Below, one piece after another: positions 6,403 to 15,800 of a stretch of 22,739 bases of DNA (the first letter of the stretch is position 1; each line of letters starts with the position of its first letter). The position numbers and the translations under genes are program-made. The notes below the pieces were generated by a model. The model ran no database searches. It saw only the letters and a list, made by a program, of their open reading frames with translations, and had not been told where the DNA came from. This DNA comes from Desulfacyla sp964522045 (GTDB taxonomy: Bacteria; Desulfobacterota; DSM-4660; Desulfatiglandales; Desulfatiglandaceae), in contig CAZFSF010000036.1 in NCBI GenBank assembly GCA_964522045.1, positions 1 through 22,739 on the forward strand, in the 5' to 3' direction.

Positions 6403-6828
6403 TCAAATTGCGCTTTGCAATGGAGCAACGTCGCGCCGAAGATCATTGAACATGGCCCCTGGCGGGAATTGCTCACAGCTTTCAAAGGCCCTCTTGATCT
6501 TTCTTTTCAGCTCCCTCAAATCTGAACTCTTGCCCACATAGTAGTCGGCAGCCATCGACCTCAAATCGTACTTGAAACCCGCATAGGCCGTAGAGATAAC
6601 AACCGGCAGATCATAGTAGACGTTCCGGATATCCTGGAGAAGATCAAGACCGTCATTTTCGCCTAACTTTATATCCAACACGACCAGATCAGGTCTCCTT
6701 TTTTCAATTAGTTCCATAAGCCCTGACCCGTCACCTGTTGTCATTACCTCATATCCATCTTCGGTAAGTTCATCGGCATATAGTAGCTGGATAGCCGTGT
6801 CATCGTCGACAATAAGGATTCTATTCAT
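6403..6828 (-). CDS. single-domain response regulator receiver
   Basis: A 141-aa CheY-like protein. Acidic pocket residues are D8-D10, the phosphoacceptor is D52 (LVVLDIKLG), the switch threonine is T80 (VVISTAYAG) and the conserved lysine is K100 (YVGKSS; the usual following proline is replaced by serine). About 25 extra residues at the C-terminus (from FESCEQFPPGAM) form no recognisable output domain. GGAGG precedes the ATG. It lies in the same direction as the GAF gene and downstream of the kinase/regulator pair, so it could take phosphate from the kinase at 8185-9330 or from an unlinked one. Such proteins act as phosphorelay intermediates or bind targets directly. Confidence 0.88.
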   Translation of the reverse strand: MNRILIVDDDTAIQLLYADELTEDGYEVMTTGDGSGLMELIEKRRPDLVVLDIKLGENDGLDLLQDIRNVYYDLPVVISTAYAGFKYDLRSMAADYYVGKSSDLRELKRKIKRAFESCEQFPPGAMFNDLRRDVAPLQSAI

Positions 6829-6880
6829 CTTATCCTCCCATTTAGAGCGGTTACACTGATAGATCCATTATCGTTATTTA

Positions 6881-7020
6881 GTGCCCGAACGAAAACTGTC
6901 TTTTTGCCAATCTCTGCGTCAGATAAAAATTTTAATCCTCAAAATACTCAATGTATTCCTGCGGTCAAAATTTTGATCTTCCTTGACCTTGATAAAAAAT
7001 CCTAGTTTTCGTTCAGACAC
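6881..7020. mobile_element. MITE-like palindromic element with target duplication
   Basis: The ends are an imperfect terminal inverted repeat: GTG-ccc-GAACGAAAAC at 6881-6896 and GTTTTCGTTC-aga-CAC at 7005-7020. A 6-bp direct repeat TATTTA flanks the 140-bp unit at 6875-6880 and 7021-7026, as expected of a target-site duplication. The interior carries two similar AAAATTTT-containing blocks and no ORF. This is the signature of a miniature non-autonomous transposable element or a mobile palindromic repeat. It lies in the gap between the receiver gene and the 86-aa gene. No transposase is present, so the parent family is unknown. Confidence 0.6.
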
Positions 7021-7033
7021 TATTTAGTTCAAG

Positions 7034-7294
7034 TTAGGAGTCCCCTTTTCTGTATGTCTTGCCGCTGTCCAGACAGTACAGGCGCCAGGCGCAATCAATC
7101 TGGTCACAATCATCATGTCTCTTCAGAAAACAGTCAGGATTGCCCTCGGCACGCTGAATGCTCCTGATTAGGGCTCTTATATCCAAGAAATCCTTTTTTA
7201 CCTTCCCGTTCCCTGTTTGGATCGACGCCTTAGCTATTGGTTCGGATCCGACGCATCTTCCGGAGTTTTCAAATATGTGACGGTCTGTGCTCAT
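7034..7294 (-). CDS. small conserved Cys-containing protein of unknown function
   Basis: Up to 86 aa. The informative part is the C-terminal half, ALIRSIQRAEGNPDCFLKRH and CDQIDCAWRLYCLDSGK, a pattern (IRxIQRAEGN.DCF...CDQxxCxWRxxCL) that I recall in small proteins of anaerobic bacteria, sometimes attached to a SAP/Rho-N-like helix. Four cysteines in this block could bind a metal. The start is uncertain: the ATG at 7294 has no clear ribosome-binding site, and the first ~40 residues do not look conserved. The gene ends 8 bp from the right TSD of the MITE-like element, so its downstream region was probably altered by that insertion. The function is unknown. Confidence 0.55.
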   Translation of the reverse strand: MSTDRHIFENSGRCVGSEPIAKASIQTGNGKVKKDFLDIRALIRSIQRAEGNPDCFLKRHDDCDQIDCAWRLYCLDSGKTYRKGDS

Positions 7295-7514
7295 TTGGAT
7301 ATCGTGCGCTGCCGAAACGCTCTGATTCTAAGTATGAAGAAGAGGCCTCGATATGTTAGCTCTCTGCCCAAATCCTTTGGTGGCTTTAAAAAACTATTAA
7401 TAATTTCATCTACATTGTCAATAGGGGGAAGAGTTCAATTTCATAGGGAGAAGACCTAAAAAGAGAGGGAATTTATCCCGGGTACGGCGGGGGAAAATCT
7501 TGACGCGGGGCTAC

Positions 7515-8192
7515 TTACTCTTTCCAGAGATCCACGTCAATCAGACCGAGCTTTGCGGAATAGCGAATCAAATCCATGGCACTGTGAAGTCCGAGTTTGT
7601 TCATGATGTTGGTCCGGTGGTTTTCAACGGTCTTGGGGCTGATGAAGAGCCTCTCAGCAATCTTTTTTCTGGAAAGCCCTTCGGCCAGGAGACGCATTAC
7701 CTCCTGTTCTCTGGGACTCAGTGTGCCGTAGGCTGCATCCGAGATTTTTTCATCTCTGGCCGGGAATTCCATTAGCTTTCTTACCACCTGCTGGGACACA
7801 GAACTGTCGAGGAAATAATCGCCCCTTAAGACATATTCAAGCCCCTTGAGAAGCCTTTCTGCGGCGGATTCCTTGACCACATATCCTGTAGCCCCGGCCT
7901 GAAATGCCTCGGCAATATAATCGATTTTGGAGTGCATGCTGACGATCAGGATACGCGTGTCCGGCAAGAGCGTCCGTATTTCCCGGGTCAGTTGAATGCC
8001 GTTCTGATCCGGCAGGGAGATGTCCACCAATACCAGATCCGGTTGGAATTTCTTTGCCATCCGGAGCCCTTCACGTGCATTTCCTGCCTCTCCGATTACA
8101 TCAAAATGGGCGTCGCGTCCGATAATGGCCTTAAGACCTTCCCTGAAAAGAGGGTGGTCGTCAATGATCAAGATGGATTTTTTCTCAAGCAC
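7515..8192 (-). CDS. NarL/FixJ-family response regulator (LuxR-type HTH)
   Basis: A 225-aa regulator starting with GTG at 8192, which overlaps the kinase stop by 8 bp; GGAGAAAGAAG precedes it. The receiver domain covers residues 1-125: D11/D12 acidic pair, D57 phosphoacceptor (VLVDISLPD), S/T switch in ILIVSMHSK, and K in YVVKESAAE. The output domain has the LuxR signature TLSPREQEVMRLLAEGLSRK, IAERLFISPKTVENHRTNIM and KLGLHSAMDLIRY (about 155-215). It is therefore a DNA-binding transcription factor paired with the overlapping kinase. Target genes are not evident; the nearby divergent region 9331-9778 is one candidate by location only. Confidence 0.93.
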   Translation of the reverse strand: MLEKKSILIIDDHPLFREGLKAIIGRDAHFDVIGEAGNAREGLRMAKKFQPDLVLVDISLPDQNGIQLTREIRTLLPDTRILIVSMHSKIDYIAEAFQAGATGYVVKESAAERLLKGLEYVLRGDYFLDSSVSQQVVRKLMEFPARDEKISDAAYGTLSPREQEVMRLLAEGLSRKKIAERLFISPKTVENHRTNIMNKLGLHSAMDLIRYSAKLGLIDVDLWKE

Positions 8193-9330
8193 CTTCTTTC
8201 TCCTTAAAGGGAATCTCTATAAGTATTTTTGTGCCCTCCATCAGGCGTGATCGGATCCTCAAATTACCGTTAAGCAGGTTGACCCTCTCCTCCATGCTTC
8301 CGAGTCCCATCCGTTTTTCACCGGACGCCTTGAGCAGATGCCCCTCCACATCAAAACCTTTACCGTCATCTTCAATGCGAAGGATGATATTTGGGAAGGA
8401 GGCGACCAGCCTGATGATCACACGTTTGGCATTAGCATGTTTCTTGATGTTGTTGAGGGCTTCTTGAAGCAGACGATATAGGTTGATCTCAATATCTGGG
8501 TCAACTCTTAAATCATCCATCCCGGCGGCCTGAAAGTCAACACTCACGCCACTGTTTTCAGGGAAATCTTCGCAATACTGAAAGACTGCCTGGACGAGCC
8601 CGAGTTGATCCAGAACCGGGGGCCGCAGATCATATGCCAATACACGCACAGCTGTGATCGTCCCCTTGACAGTTTCGGATAGTCTGGCGATCCGTTGCTT
8701 TATCTCAGGAGAAACATCCGGATAATCATCAAAAAGGGTTTCACACCCAATTCTCATGATAGAAAGGTCTTGTCCTACGTGGTCGTGGAGATATCGCGAG
8801 ATCCCCTGCCGTTCATTCTCCTGGGCCTTCAATAGTTGCTGGCTGAGGGTGTGAACACGTTCTTCAGCCAGTTTCCGTCTGGTAATATCCCTTCCAATCT
8901 GGATAAAGCCCTCCGTTTCACCCCCATCATACTTGAGCGGTACGCAATACGTTTCCCAGTAAGTCTCACCCTCTACCCCTTTTATTTTGGGATGATAAAC
9001 CACTGCACTTTCAATTTTACCCGTTTCCCGAGCCTTTAAGGTCGCGCATCCTTCACAGGGGATACTCCTTCCAATAAAGACCTCATAACATGTCTTGCCG
9101 ACCAAATCTTCAGGGGAAACACCGTGAATCAAGGCCGTTGTTTTATTCCCCCAAATGATTCTCATGTCCTTATCAACATAACGAATCCTGTCAACAGAGG
9201 CATCAAGAATTGCACGCTTCTGTGCTTCACTTTTGCGAAGCTCTTCCTCGGCCCGCTTTCTTCCGACGGCTTCTCTCTCCAATTCTCTGACCCTTTGTTC
9301 CAGCTCTTCATAGGTTGGCCTTTTAGCCAT
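8185..9330 (-). CDS. PAS-domain sensor histidine kinase, NarX/DegS class (HisKA_3)
   Basis: A 381-aa soluble kinase with no membrane segment. An N-terminal coiled coil (residues 6-40, EELEQRVRELERE) leads into a PAS domain at about 40-155. The PAS holds C81, C92 and C95 (GKTCYEVF, IPCEGC), a pattern common in PAS_4 domains and a possible redox or metal site. The HisKA_3 dimerisation helix has the phosphoacceptor H182 in ISRYLHDHVGQDL. The HATPase_c domain shows the N-box QEALNNIKKHA (about 289-299), DDGKGF (321-326) and GLGSMEER (342-349). The gene overlaps the NarL-type regulator by 8 bp, making a clear two-component pair. The signal is cytoplasmic and unknown. Confidence 0.93.
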   Translation of the reverse strand: MAKRPTYEELEQRVRELEREAVGRKRAEEELRKSEAQKRAILDASVDRIRYVDKDMRIIWGNKTTALIHGVSPEDLVGKTCYEVFIGRSIPCEGCATLKARETGKIESAVVYHPKIKGVEGETYWETYCVPLKYDGGETEGFIQIGRDITRRKLAEERVHTLSQQLLKAQENERQGISRYLHDHVGQDLSIMRIGCETLFDDYPDVSPEIKQRIARLSETVKGTITAVRVLAYDLRPPVLDQLGLVQAVFQYCEDFPENSGVSVDFQAAGMDDLRVDPDIEINLYRLLQEALNNIKKHANAKRVIIRLVASFPNIILRIEDDGKGFDVEGHLLKASGEKRMGLGSMEERVNLLNGNLRIRSRLMEGTKILIEIPFKEKEGA

Positions 9331-9778
9331 AAGAAGGTCCTCCAGATACCCTCAGAATGAAAAAGCCCATACTCCGTTACGTCCTGAACACCGTGTATGA
9401 ACCGCTGCAATTCCCATCAGTCCTCCCCTTCTTGTTTTAGATCATGTTTTGAAGGGCATTATTTTTATCAGCAGAGACCGTGATTCTTACTCAAAAACCT
9501 TGAACCCTTGTTAGGGGTCATCGATTCATGCTTTCTTGCATCTATACGTAACAAAAAGGTAATTGACTATTGAAGTGTTAAGGGCCATTATCTGTTAGAG
9601 CTTTTTATCAAAAGCAACAAAGATGTCAGACATAGTCAATGATAACGGGTTGTACCAAGTTTATCAAACAAATCTTTCGTCATCTTTTTTGCGATCTTTG
9701 TTTACCCCGTAGCTCCGGAAGATGGTACTGGGGCGGCTTTGCGCGATATTATCTTATCATATAGTAGGAGGAAGCGCC
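9331..9778. other. divergent intergenic region, kinase and aminotransferase
   Basis: This 448-bp region is upstream of both the minus-strand kinase gene and the plus-strand aminotransferase gene. It contains the candidate promoter at 9563-9591. No coding frame in it resembles a protein; frames that run in from the kinase gene are shadows. No RNA gene is visible. Confidence 0.55.
9563..9591 (+). promoter_or_regulatory. candidate sigma-70 promoter of aminotransferase gene
   Basis: TTGACT at 9563-9568 and CATTAT at 9586-9591 are separated by 17 bp. It points at the gene starting at 9779, leaving an untranslated leader of about 180 nt. The match is good but was found by eye. Confidence 0.4.
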
Positions 9779-11119
9779 ATGAAACCACCCGAACTCCCTG
9801 AGTATGATCATCAGGTCAAACATTACTTCGGTCCATCCCTTGAAGAGGTGATGGATATGCGCAAACGCTATCTGACTCCGGCCCTGGTCACCTACTATGA
9901 GAAGCCGGTAATGATCGTCGAAGGTTCCATGCAGTATGTTTATGACGAAAAGGGACGCAGGTACTTAGATGCCCTCGGCGGCATCGTCACAATCAGCGTT
10001 GGCCACTGCCATCCTTACGTGACTCAAAAGGCCCGCGAACAGATGGAAACGCTCCAGCATGCAACAACGATCTATCTTCATCCGAATATTGCCGAATACA
10101 GCAAGATGTTAGCGGAGAAGATGCCGGGCGATCTGAGTGTCTGTTACTTTGTAAATTCGGGATCAGAGGCAAATGATCTCGCTCTCTTGATGGCCCGCCT
10201 TTATACAGGCAATTACGACGTGATTGCGCTCCGCAATGCCTACCATGGGGGAAGCGCCTCCACCATGGGTCTCACCGCCCACAGCACCTGGAAATATAAC
10301 TATCCCCACAGCTTCGGGATCCACCATTCCATTGCCCCCGATCCCTACAGGGGGCCCTGGGGCCGAGATGATCCGGAGGCCGGCGCCAAGTATGCCGCTG
10401 ACATCAAGAGCATTATGGAGTTTGCCACACCAGGCCGAATTGCCGGCTTTTTTGCTGAATCCATACAGGGGGTTGGAGGAACCGTCATTTATCCTGACGG
10501 ATTTCTGTCAGCCGCTTATGATCATGTGCGCCAGGCCGGCGGTGTATGCATAGCAGATGAGGTCCAAACCGGTTTTGGTCGAATGGGAACACATTACTGG
10601 GGATTTGAGACCCAGGGTGTAATTCCCGATATTGTCACCCTCGCTAAAGGTATCGGAAATGGCGCCCCCTTAGCAGCGGTGATCACTACAACGGATATTG
10701 CGCACTCTCTTGCGAATCGCATACACTTCAATACCTTTGGGGGAAATCCCGTATCCTGTGCCATGGGGAAGGCCGTCCTGGAGGTTATAGATCGCGAAAA
10801 CCTTCAACAAAATTCCCTGGAAACGGGCGGGTATCTCATGGACGGACTGGAAAGACTCATGTCGAGACATGCCCTGATTGGGGACGTGCGGGGCAGGGGG
10901 TTGATGACGGGGGTTGAACTTGTAAAGGATCGAAAGACCAAGGAACCTGCCAGAGATGAGTGTGCCCGGATCCTTGAAATGGCCAAGGAAATGGGGTTAC
11001 TGGTAGGCAAAGGAGGTTTTTACGGCAACGTGCTGCGGATTAAACCGCCGATGTGTATCACCCGTGAGGACGTGGATTTCATTATTGGGGTGTTGGATAC
11101 CGCCTTTGAAGAATTATAG
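9779..11119 (+). CDS. class III PLP-dependent aminotransferase, AGXT2-like
   Basis: A 446-aa protein of normal length for class III (omega-type) aminotransferases. Motifs: VNSGSEAN at about 125-132 (phosphate binding), YHGG at 155-158, the PLP-pyridine aspartate D260 in IADEVQTGFGR, and the Schiff-base lysine K290 in TLAKGIGNGAPLAAV. The start MKPPELPEYD at 9779 has TAGGAGG upstream; an ATG 19 codons earlier lacks one. The pattern is closest to alanine-glyoxylate/beta-alanine aminotransferase-type enzymes, which use alanine or another amino donor, but the substrate cannot be decided from sequence. It appears to be a single-gene unit between the signalling block and the methylene-THF reductase locus. 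Confidence 0.9.
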   Translation: MKPPELPEYDHQVKHYFGPSLEEVMDMRKRYLTPALVTYYEKPVMIVEGSMQYVYDEKGRRYLDALGGIVTISVGHCHPYVTQKAREQMETLQHATTIYLHPNIAEYSKMLAEKMPGDLSVCYFVNSGSEANDLALLMARLYTGNYDVIALRNAYHGGSASTMGLTAHSTWKYNYPHSFGIHHSIAPDPYRGPWGRDDPEAGAKYAADIKSIMEFATPGRIAGFFAESIQGVGGTVIYPDGFLSAAYDHVRQAGGVCIADEVQTGFGRMGTHYWGFETQGVIPDIVTLAKGIGNGAPLAAVITTTDIAHSLANRIHFNTFGGNPVSCAMGKAVLEVIDRENLQQNSLETGGYLMDGLERLMSRHALIGDVRGRGLMTGVELVKDRKTKEPARDECARILEMAKEMGLLVGKGGFYGNVLRIKPPMCITREDVDFIIGVLDTAFEEL

Positions 11120-11566
11120 GGACGAGACCTTTGACAAGCAATCCGTTTGCCCACAGAAAATATATCACCAAATCTATATCGTTCTTATCGGTTTCACTTA
11201 TTCTTTGAAGTTTTCCAGAACACCTCAGGATTACACTCCAAAACCACATACATTTTGCCTATGGGCTTTTCAGGCTCACCCGGAAGCCTCAAGCCCCCCT
11301 CTTGAAATGGGTAATTTTGTAACATCTGGCCATGTTTTCCCCATTATCGCCATTCATGAAAGATAACAATAGGTTAATTGCTGGTGACCACATATTGCGT
11401 TACAAAATGCCCCAAAAGAGTCCATTTTCCAGGGGCGGCCTCAAGCTTCTCATCTCCCTTATTTTGCACGATAAAGCCCGGTTTTGCCCGTCAGGCATGA
11501 AAATTGCTGAAAGGCCTATGACAATGGTCAGCGAATTGCGAAGAGGCATCGAACAGGATTGAAGAT
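11120..11566. other. intergenic region upstream of methylene-THF reductase locus
   Basis: This 447-bp stretch separates the aminotransferase from the degenerate receiver gene. One plus-strand frame (11332-11562) is open, but its translation resembles no protein I know and has no ribosome-binding site. A TTGACA hexamer occurs at 11131 without a good -10 partner at normal spacing. I found no riboswitch or strong terminator. Confidence 0.5.
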
Positions 11567-11941
11567 ATGAACGCTCAAAAGACCATCCTTATTGCCGAGC
11601 CGGCCGAGGCGCTTTCAGGAAACCTCGAAACGTTCTCAGAGGATAAGGGGTTTGCGCTTCTGAAAACCGGCAACCTGAAAGAAACCCTTCTCACATTGCA
11701 GGAACAGAGGGTTGACGTGCTGGTGCTTGACGCCATCCTTTTAGAGAAAGACTATGAGTTCATCTGCGTCATCAAAGGGATGGAGCGAGATCTGCCGGTC
11801 ATAATCTGCGCTGAAACCAACACCGCTGACCTGGAAAGTGAAATCCGTAAACAAAAAATATTCTACTATCATATCAAATCCTTTGGAATCGAAGATCTCG
11901 AGATGGCTATATCCAACGCTATCAACGGATTACCCCATTAA
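11567..11941 (+). CDS. degenerate receiver-domain protein
   Basis: A 124-aa CheY-like fold. The strand/helix order fits a receiver, and D55 (VLVLDAIL), T84 (IICAET) and K104 (YYHIKSF) are kept, but the N-terminal acidic pair that binds Mg2+ is replaced by A10-E11 (ILIAEPAE). Phosphorylation may therefore be impaired or altered. There is no output domain. It ends 16 bp before metF-1, so it is likely translated with the methylene-THF reductase genes. A canonical single-domain receiver sits at the other end of the locus (19820). Its job is unknown; a pseudo-receiver that regulates by binding is one possibility. Confidence 0.75.
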   Translation: MNAQKTILIAEPAEALSGNLETFSEDKGFALLKTGNLKETLLTLQEQRVDVLVLDAILLEKDYEFICVIKGMERDLPVIICAETNTADLESEIRKQKIFYYHIKSFGIEDLEMAISNAINGLPH

Positions 11942-11957
11942 CCCGGAGGGCCAGACC

Positions 11958-12833
11958 ATGACGTTAAAAGAAAAGATCACTTCTCGAAAATTCGTTGTCT
12001 TGGGGGAATTTGACCCACCCAAGGGCAATGATTTTTCTCGCCTCACAGAAAGTGCCAACCAGGTCAAAGGTCGCCTCGATGCCCTTGTGATTCCCGAAAT
12101 GGCCAACGCAGTGATGAAGGCAAGTTCCTTGGGAGGGTGTGCCTTTTTGAATACACAAGGTTTTGAAACCATTCTCCAGGTCTGTTGCAGGGACAGAAAC
12201 CGTCTGGCCCTGCAGGCAGACATACTCGCTGCTTCGGCCTTGGGCATATCCAACCTCATGGCGGTCTCCGGTGAGGACATCAGATTCGGGGACCACCCGC
12301 AGGCAAGGGAGGTATACGATTTAGATCTCATGCAACTACTGGAAATTCTTGGTAAATTACAGGAAGGGCGGGACATGGCAGGGATAGAGCTGAAAGGCGC
12401 GCCCACCTTCTGTATCGGTTCAACTGTCAATGCCGGGACGATTGGAGGCACCCTTGATATCGAGATAGAAAATTTAGAAAGAATGGTTGAGAGGGGCGTT
12501 CAATTCGCCATAACAACCCCTGTCTTTGACCTCCATCGGTTTCAGCAGTTCATAAAGCGAATAGATAGGGAGAAGGTTGCCATAATCCCCACGGTCCTTC
12601 TCCTGAAATCAGCAGGCATGGCCCGGTATATCGATCGAAATATCAAGAGCGTTTCCATCCCCTCCGAAATGATAAGGGCGATTCAAAAGGCGCCTGATAA
12701 ATTAAAACAATGTATTCAGACTGCCGCGGAACTCATCAATCATTTGAAAGAGATGCAGATGGCAGGGGTTATGATCTCGACAATGGGCTGGGAAGACAAG
12801 CTGCCGCAGGTCTTGGATGCGGCCAAAATATGA
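11958..12833 (+). CDS. methylene-tetrahydrofolate reductase-family protein (MetF-1)
   Basis: A 291-aa TIM-barrel flavoprotein of the MetF family. The N-terminal FVVLGEFDPPKG holds the conserved catalytic-type Glu; VCCRDRNRLALQADILAASA matches the substrate-side motif of the MetV-associated MetF proteins; MAVSGEDIRFGDHPQAREVY and DLDLMQLL follow. It carries no C-terminal regulatory domain, as is normal for bacteria. The start at 11958 has GGAGGG 7 bp upstream. Its stop abuts the HdrA start region. A second MetF is encoded at 18646 in the same locus; the two are clearly diverged. The reaction would be reduction of methylene-THF to methyl-THF (or the reverse), in the methyl branch of the Wood-Ljungdahl pathway. 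Confidence 0.85.
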   Translation: MTLKEKITSRKFVVLGEFDPPKGNDFSRLTESANQVKGRLDALVIPEMANAVMKASSLGGCAFLNTQGFETILQVCCRDRNRLALQADILAASALGISNLMAVSGEDIRFGDHPQAREVYDLDLMQLLEILGKLQEGRDMAGIELKGAPTFCIGSTVNAGTIGGTLDIEIENLERMVERGVQFAITTPVFDLHRFQQFIKRIDREKVAIIPTVLLLKSAGMARYIDRNIKSVSIPSEMIRAIQKAPDKLKQCIQTAAELINHLKEMQMAGVMISTMGWEDKLPQVLDAAKI

Positions 12834-12850
12834 GAAAGGAAATGATGATT

Positions 12851-15800
12851 ATGCCCGATAATCAACCGAAAAAAATGTCAGGTTCTGTCATGGTCTTAGG
12901 GGGCGGTATCGCCGGCATGCAGTCGGCGCTGGATCTGGCAAACTCAGGATTCTATGTCTATCTAATTGAAAGATCCTCTGCCGTCGGTGGGCTCATGTCC
13001 CAGTTGGACAAGACATTCCCCACCAACGACTGTGCCATGTGAGTGATCTCACCCAAACTGGTCGAGGTCGGCCGGCACCTGAACATCGAGATCTTAACCA
13101 CGACAGAACTCAGAGAGCTTGAGGGGGAAGAGGGCCATTTTAAGGCCCACCTTGTGCAACATCCGCGCTATATCGACCTTTCCAAGTGTACAAGCTGCGG
13201 GGAATGCTTAAAGGTCTGCCCAATAGATATCGATGACGCATATAACGAAGGTCTCTCTACAACAAAGGCAATCCATAAACAGTATGCCCAGGCCATGCCA
13301 GGAGCCTATGTCATTTCAAAAAGGGGGACTGCGCCGTGCAAGGCCACCTGCCCGGCCCATGTGAGCGTGCAGGGCTTTATCGCCCTGACCAGAGAGGGTA
13401 AATACAGGGAGGCATTGGAGCTGTTTAAGGAGACCCATCCCTTTCCCGCCATATGCGGCCGCGTCTGTCACCATCCCTGTGAGGGAATCTGCACAAGGGG
13501 AGACGCAGATGAGCCCGTGGGGATCCAGTATATCCATCGTTTTTTAGCTGACTATGACTTTTCACAAGAAGAACCTTACGTTCCTGAGATTGCCGAAGAG
13601 CGTAAAGAAAAAGTGGCCATTATCGGAGCAGGACCTGCAGGACTCGGCGCGGCCTATTTTTTGAGAAAAAAGGGCTATCCGGTCACCGTATTTGAAAAAC
13701 TCCCTGTAGCAGGGGGCATGATGGCAGTGGGCATTCCTGCTTACAGAATGCCGAGAGACATCCTGGCCGCGGAAATCAAGGTCATTGAGGAGATGGGGGT
13801 TGAGATAAAGACCGGCGTTACTTTCGGGGATGACGTAACATTCCAAGATCTTAAGGACGACGGGTTTGAGGCCGTGTTCCTGGGAACCGGTCTTCATCTG
13901 AGCCGAAGATTGAACATTGAGGGAGAGGATCTTACGGGAGTCCTCAAGGGTGTGGATTTCCTGCGGGATACGGCCCTCGGGACCGAGGTCCCCTTAAGAA
14001 AAAAGGTGATTGTTATCGGTGGGGGAAATGTGGCCATAGATGTGGCCCTGACCGCCCTTCGCAAAGGCGCTGAGAATGTTTCCTTGGTCTGTTTAGAGAA
14101 AAGAGACGAAATGCCGGCCTGGGATTACGAAATCGATGAGGCCCTTGAGGAGGGGGTGCATATCTCCAACAGTCTCGGCCCTAAGCGGTTCATTGAAAAA
14201 AATGGAAAATTCTCCGGTGTGGAATTTATGGCATGCACCTCTGTGTTTGATGATCGGGGTCGCTTTAATCCTGCCTATGACGAAACTGACCTGTCCACCA
14301 TCGAAGGTGAAACGGTCATTGTGGCCATCGGCCAGGCCGCTGATCTTGAATTTGCCGAAAAGGAGGGTATAACCACAAGCCAACACGGAGGATTAGAGGC
14401 CGATCCTCTAACTCTCGAAACACCACTTGAAGGGGTCTTTGCAGGGGGAGATGTCTTCTACGGACCGAGATCGGTAGTGGAAGCAGTGGAATGTGGAAAG
14501 GAGGCGGCAGAGAGTATTGACCGCTACGTAAACGGCCTCGATCTGAAGGAGGGGAGAGAAAGAGACTGGACTTACGAAAAACCTGAAGTCGCAGAAGAAC
14601 CTTTTATGCATAGAACCCCCATGAGACAGCTCTCCTTGAAAGAACGCCAGGGGAATTTTAATGAGATTGCCCTCGGTTTCAATGAAGAAGAGGCCAGGGA
14701 AGAGACTGAACGCTGCCTCAAGTGTGGGATCTGCTCTGAATGCTATCAGTGCGTAAAGGCATGTATCGCAGAGGCGATTGACCACAACCAACAGGAAACG
14801 GAGAGAGAGATCACTGTGGGATCAGTCATCCTCTGTCCGGGCGCTGACGTATTTGATACCGACCCCTATGAGGATGTTTATCATCACCGGAGTCATCCCA
14901 ATGTAATGACGAGCCTGGAATTTGAGCGGATTCTGGCCGCCACCGGACCGACATTGGGCCATCTTGTGAGACAATCGGATGAAAAAGAGCCCAAAAAGAT
15001 TGCTTGGCTCCAGTGCGTAGGGTCAAGGGATACAAACCGCTGCGGAAACGGGTACTGCTCTGCCATGTGCTGCATGTATGCCATCAAGGAGGCCGTTATT
15101 GCCAAGGATCACAGCGAAGAACCTTTGGACACTGCCATTTTCTACATGGACATGCGGACATTTGGAAAGGACTATGAAAAATACTACAACAGGGCTAAAG
15201 AAGAGCACGGCGTAAGATTTGTCCGGTCCAGGATACATACCATTGACCCTATTCCAGGCACCGACGATCTCAAAATAAGCTATTCTGATGAGGAAGGGAT
15301 CATCCATGAAGAGGTCTTTGACATGGTGGTTCTCTCTGTGGGTCTCCAGATCAGTAAGGAGACCATCGACCTAAGTCAGCGTCTCGGTCTGGCATTAGAT
15401 AAATACAACTTCGCCGCCACTGAACCATTTACCCCTGTCAGCACATCAAGAGCCGGTGTTTACGCCTGTGGTATCTTTCAGGGACCAAAGGATATACCGG
15501 GTTCGGTAACCGAGGCAAGCGCTGCCGCATGCGCAGCGGGGACAGCCCTTTCGGAGGCAAGGGACCAGGACACCAAATCTTTTGAAATACCACCGGAAAT
15601 CGACGTGCGCGAAGAAGAACCGAGGATAGGCGTATTCGTGTGCAACTGCGGCATTAATATCGCAGGTGTGGTCGATGTGCCTGCCGTAACCGAATATGCA
15701 TCCCGTCTTCCCTTTGTCACACTTGCTGATCAGAATCTTTTCACCTGTTCCCAGGATACCCAGGACAAGATCAAAGAGGTCATCAAGGAGCACGGGCTAA

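Noticed and set aside
11131..11159. Sigma-70 promoter from a TTGACA hexamer before the methylene-THF reductase locus
   Set aside because: No acceptable -10 hexamer lies 16-18 bp downstream.
11332..11562. 76-codon plus-strand ORF before the degenerate receiver
   Set aside because: No recognisable domain, no ribosome-binding site, and composition like the surrounding intergenic DNA.
11930..12451. 173-codon minus-strand ORF opposite metF-1
   Set aside because: Antisense shadow of a well-supported MetF gene; no domain of its own.
12710..13042. Separate 110-codon protein ending at the UGA, followed by an independent 1414-codon protein from 13043
   Set aside because: The two parts join inside a conserved HdrA motif in the same frame and a SECIS-like hairpin follows, so one selenoprotein is the better reading. 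The first ~40 codons of the 110-codon frame overlap metF-1 in another frame.
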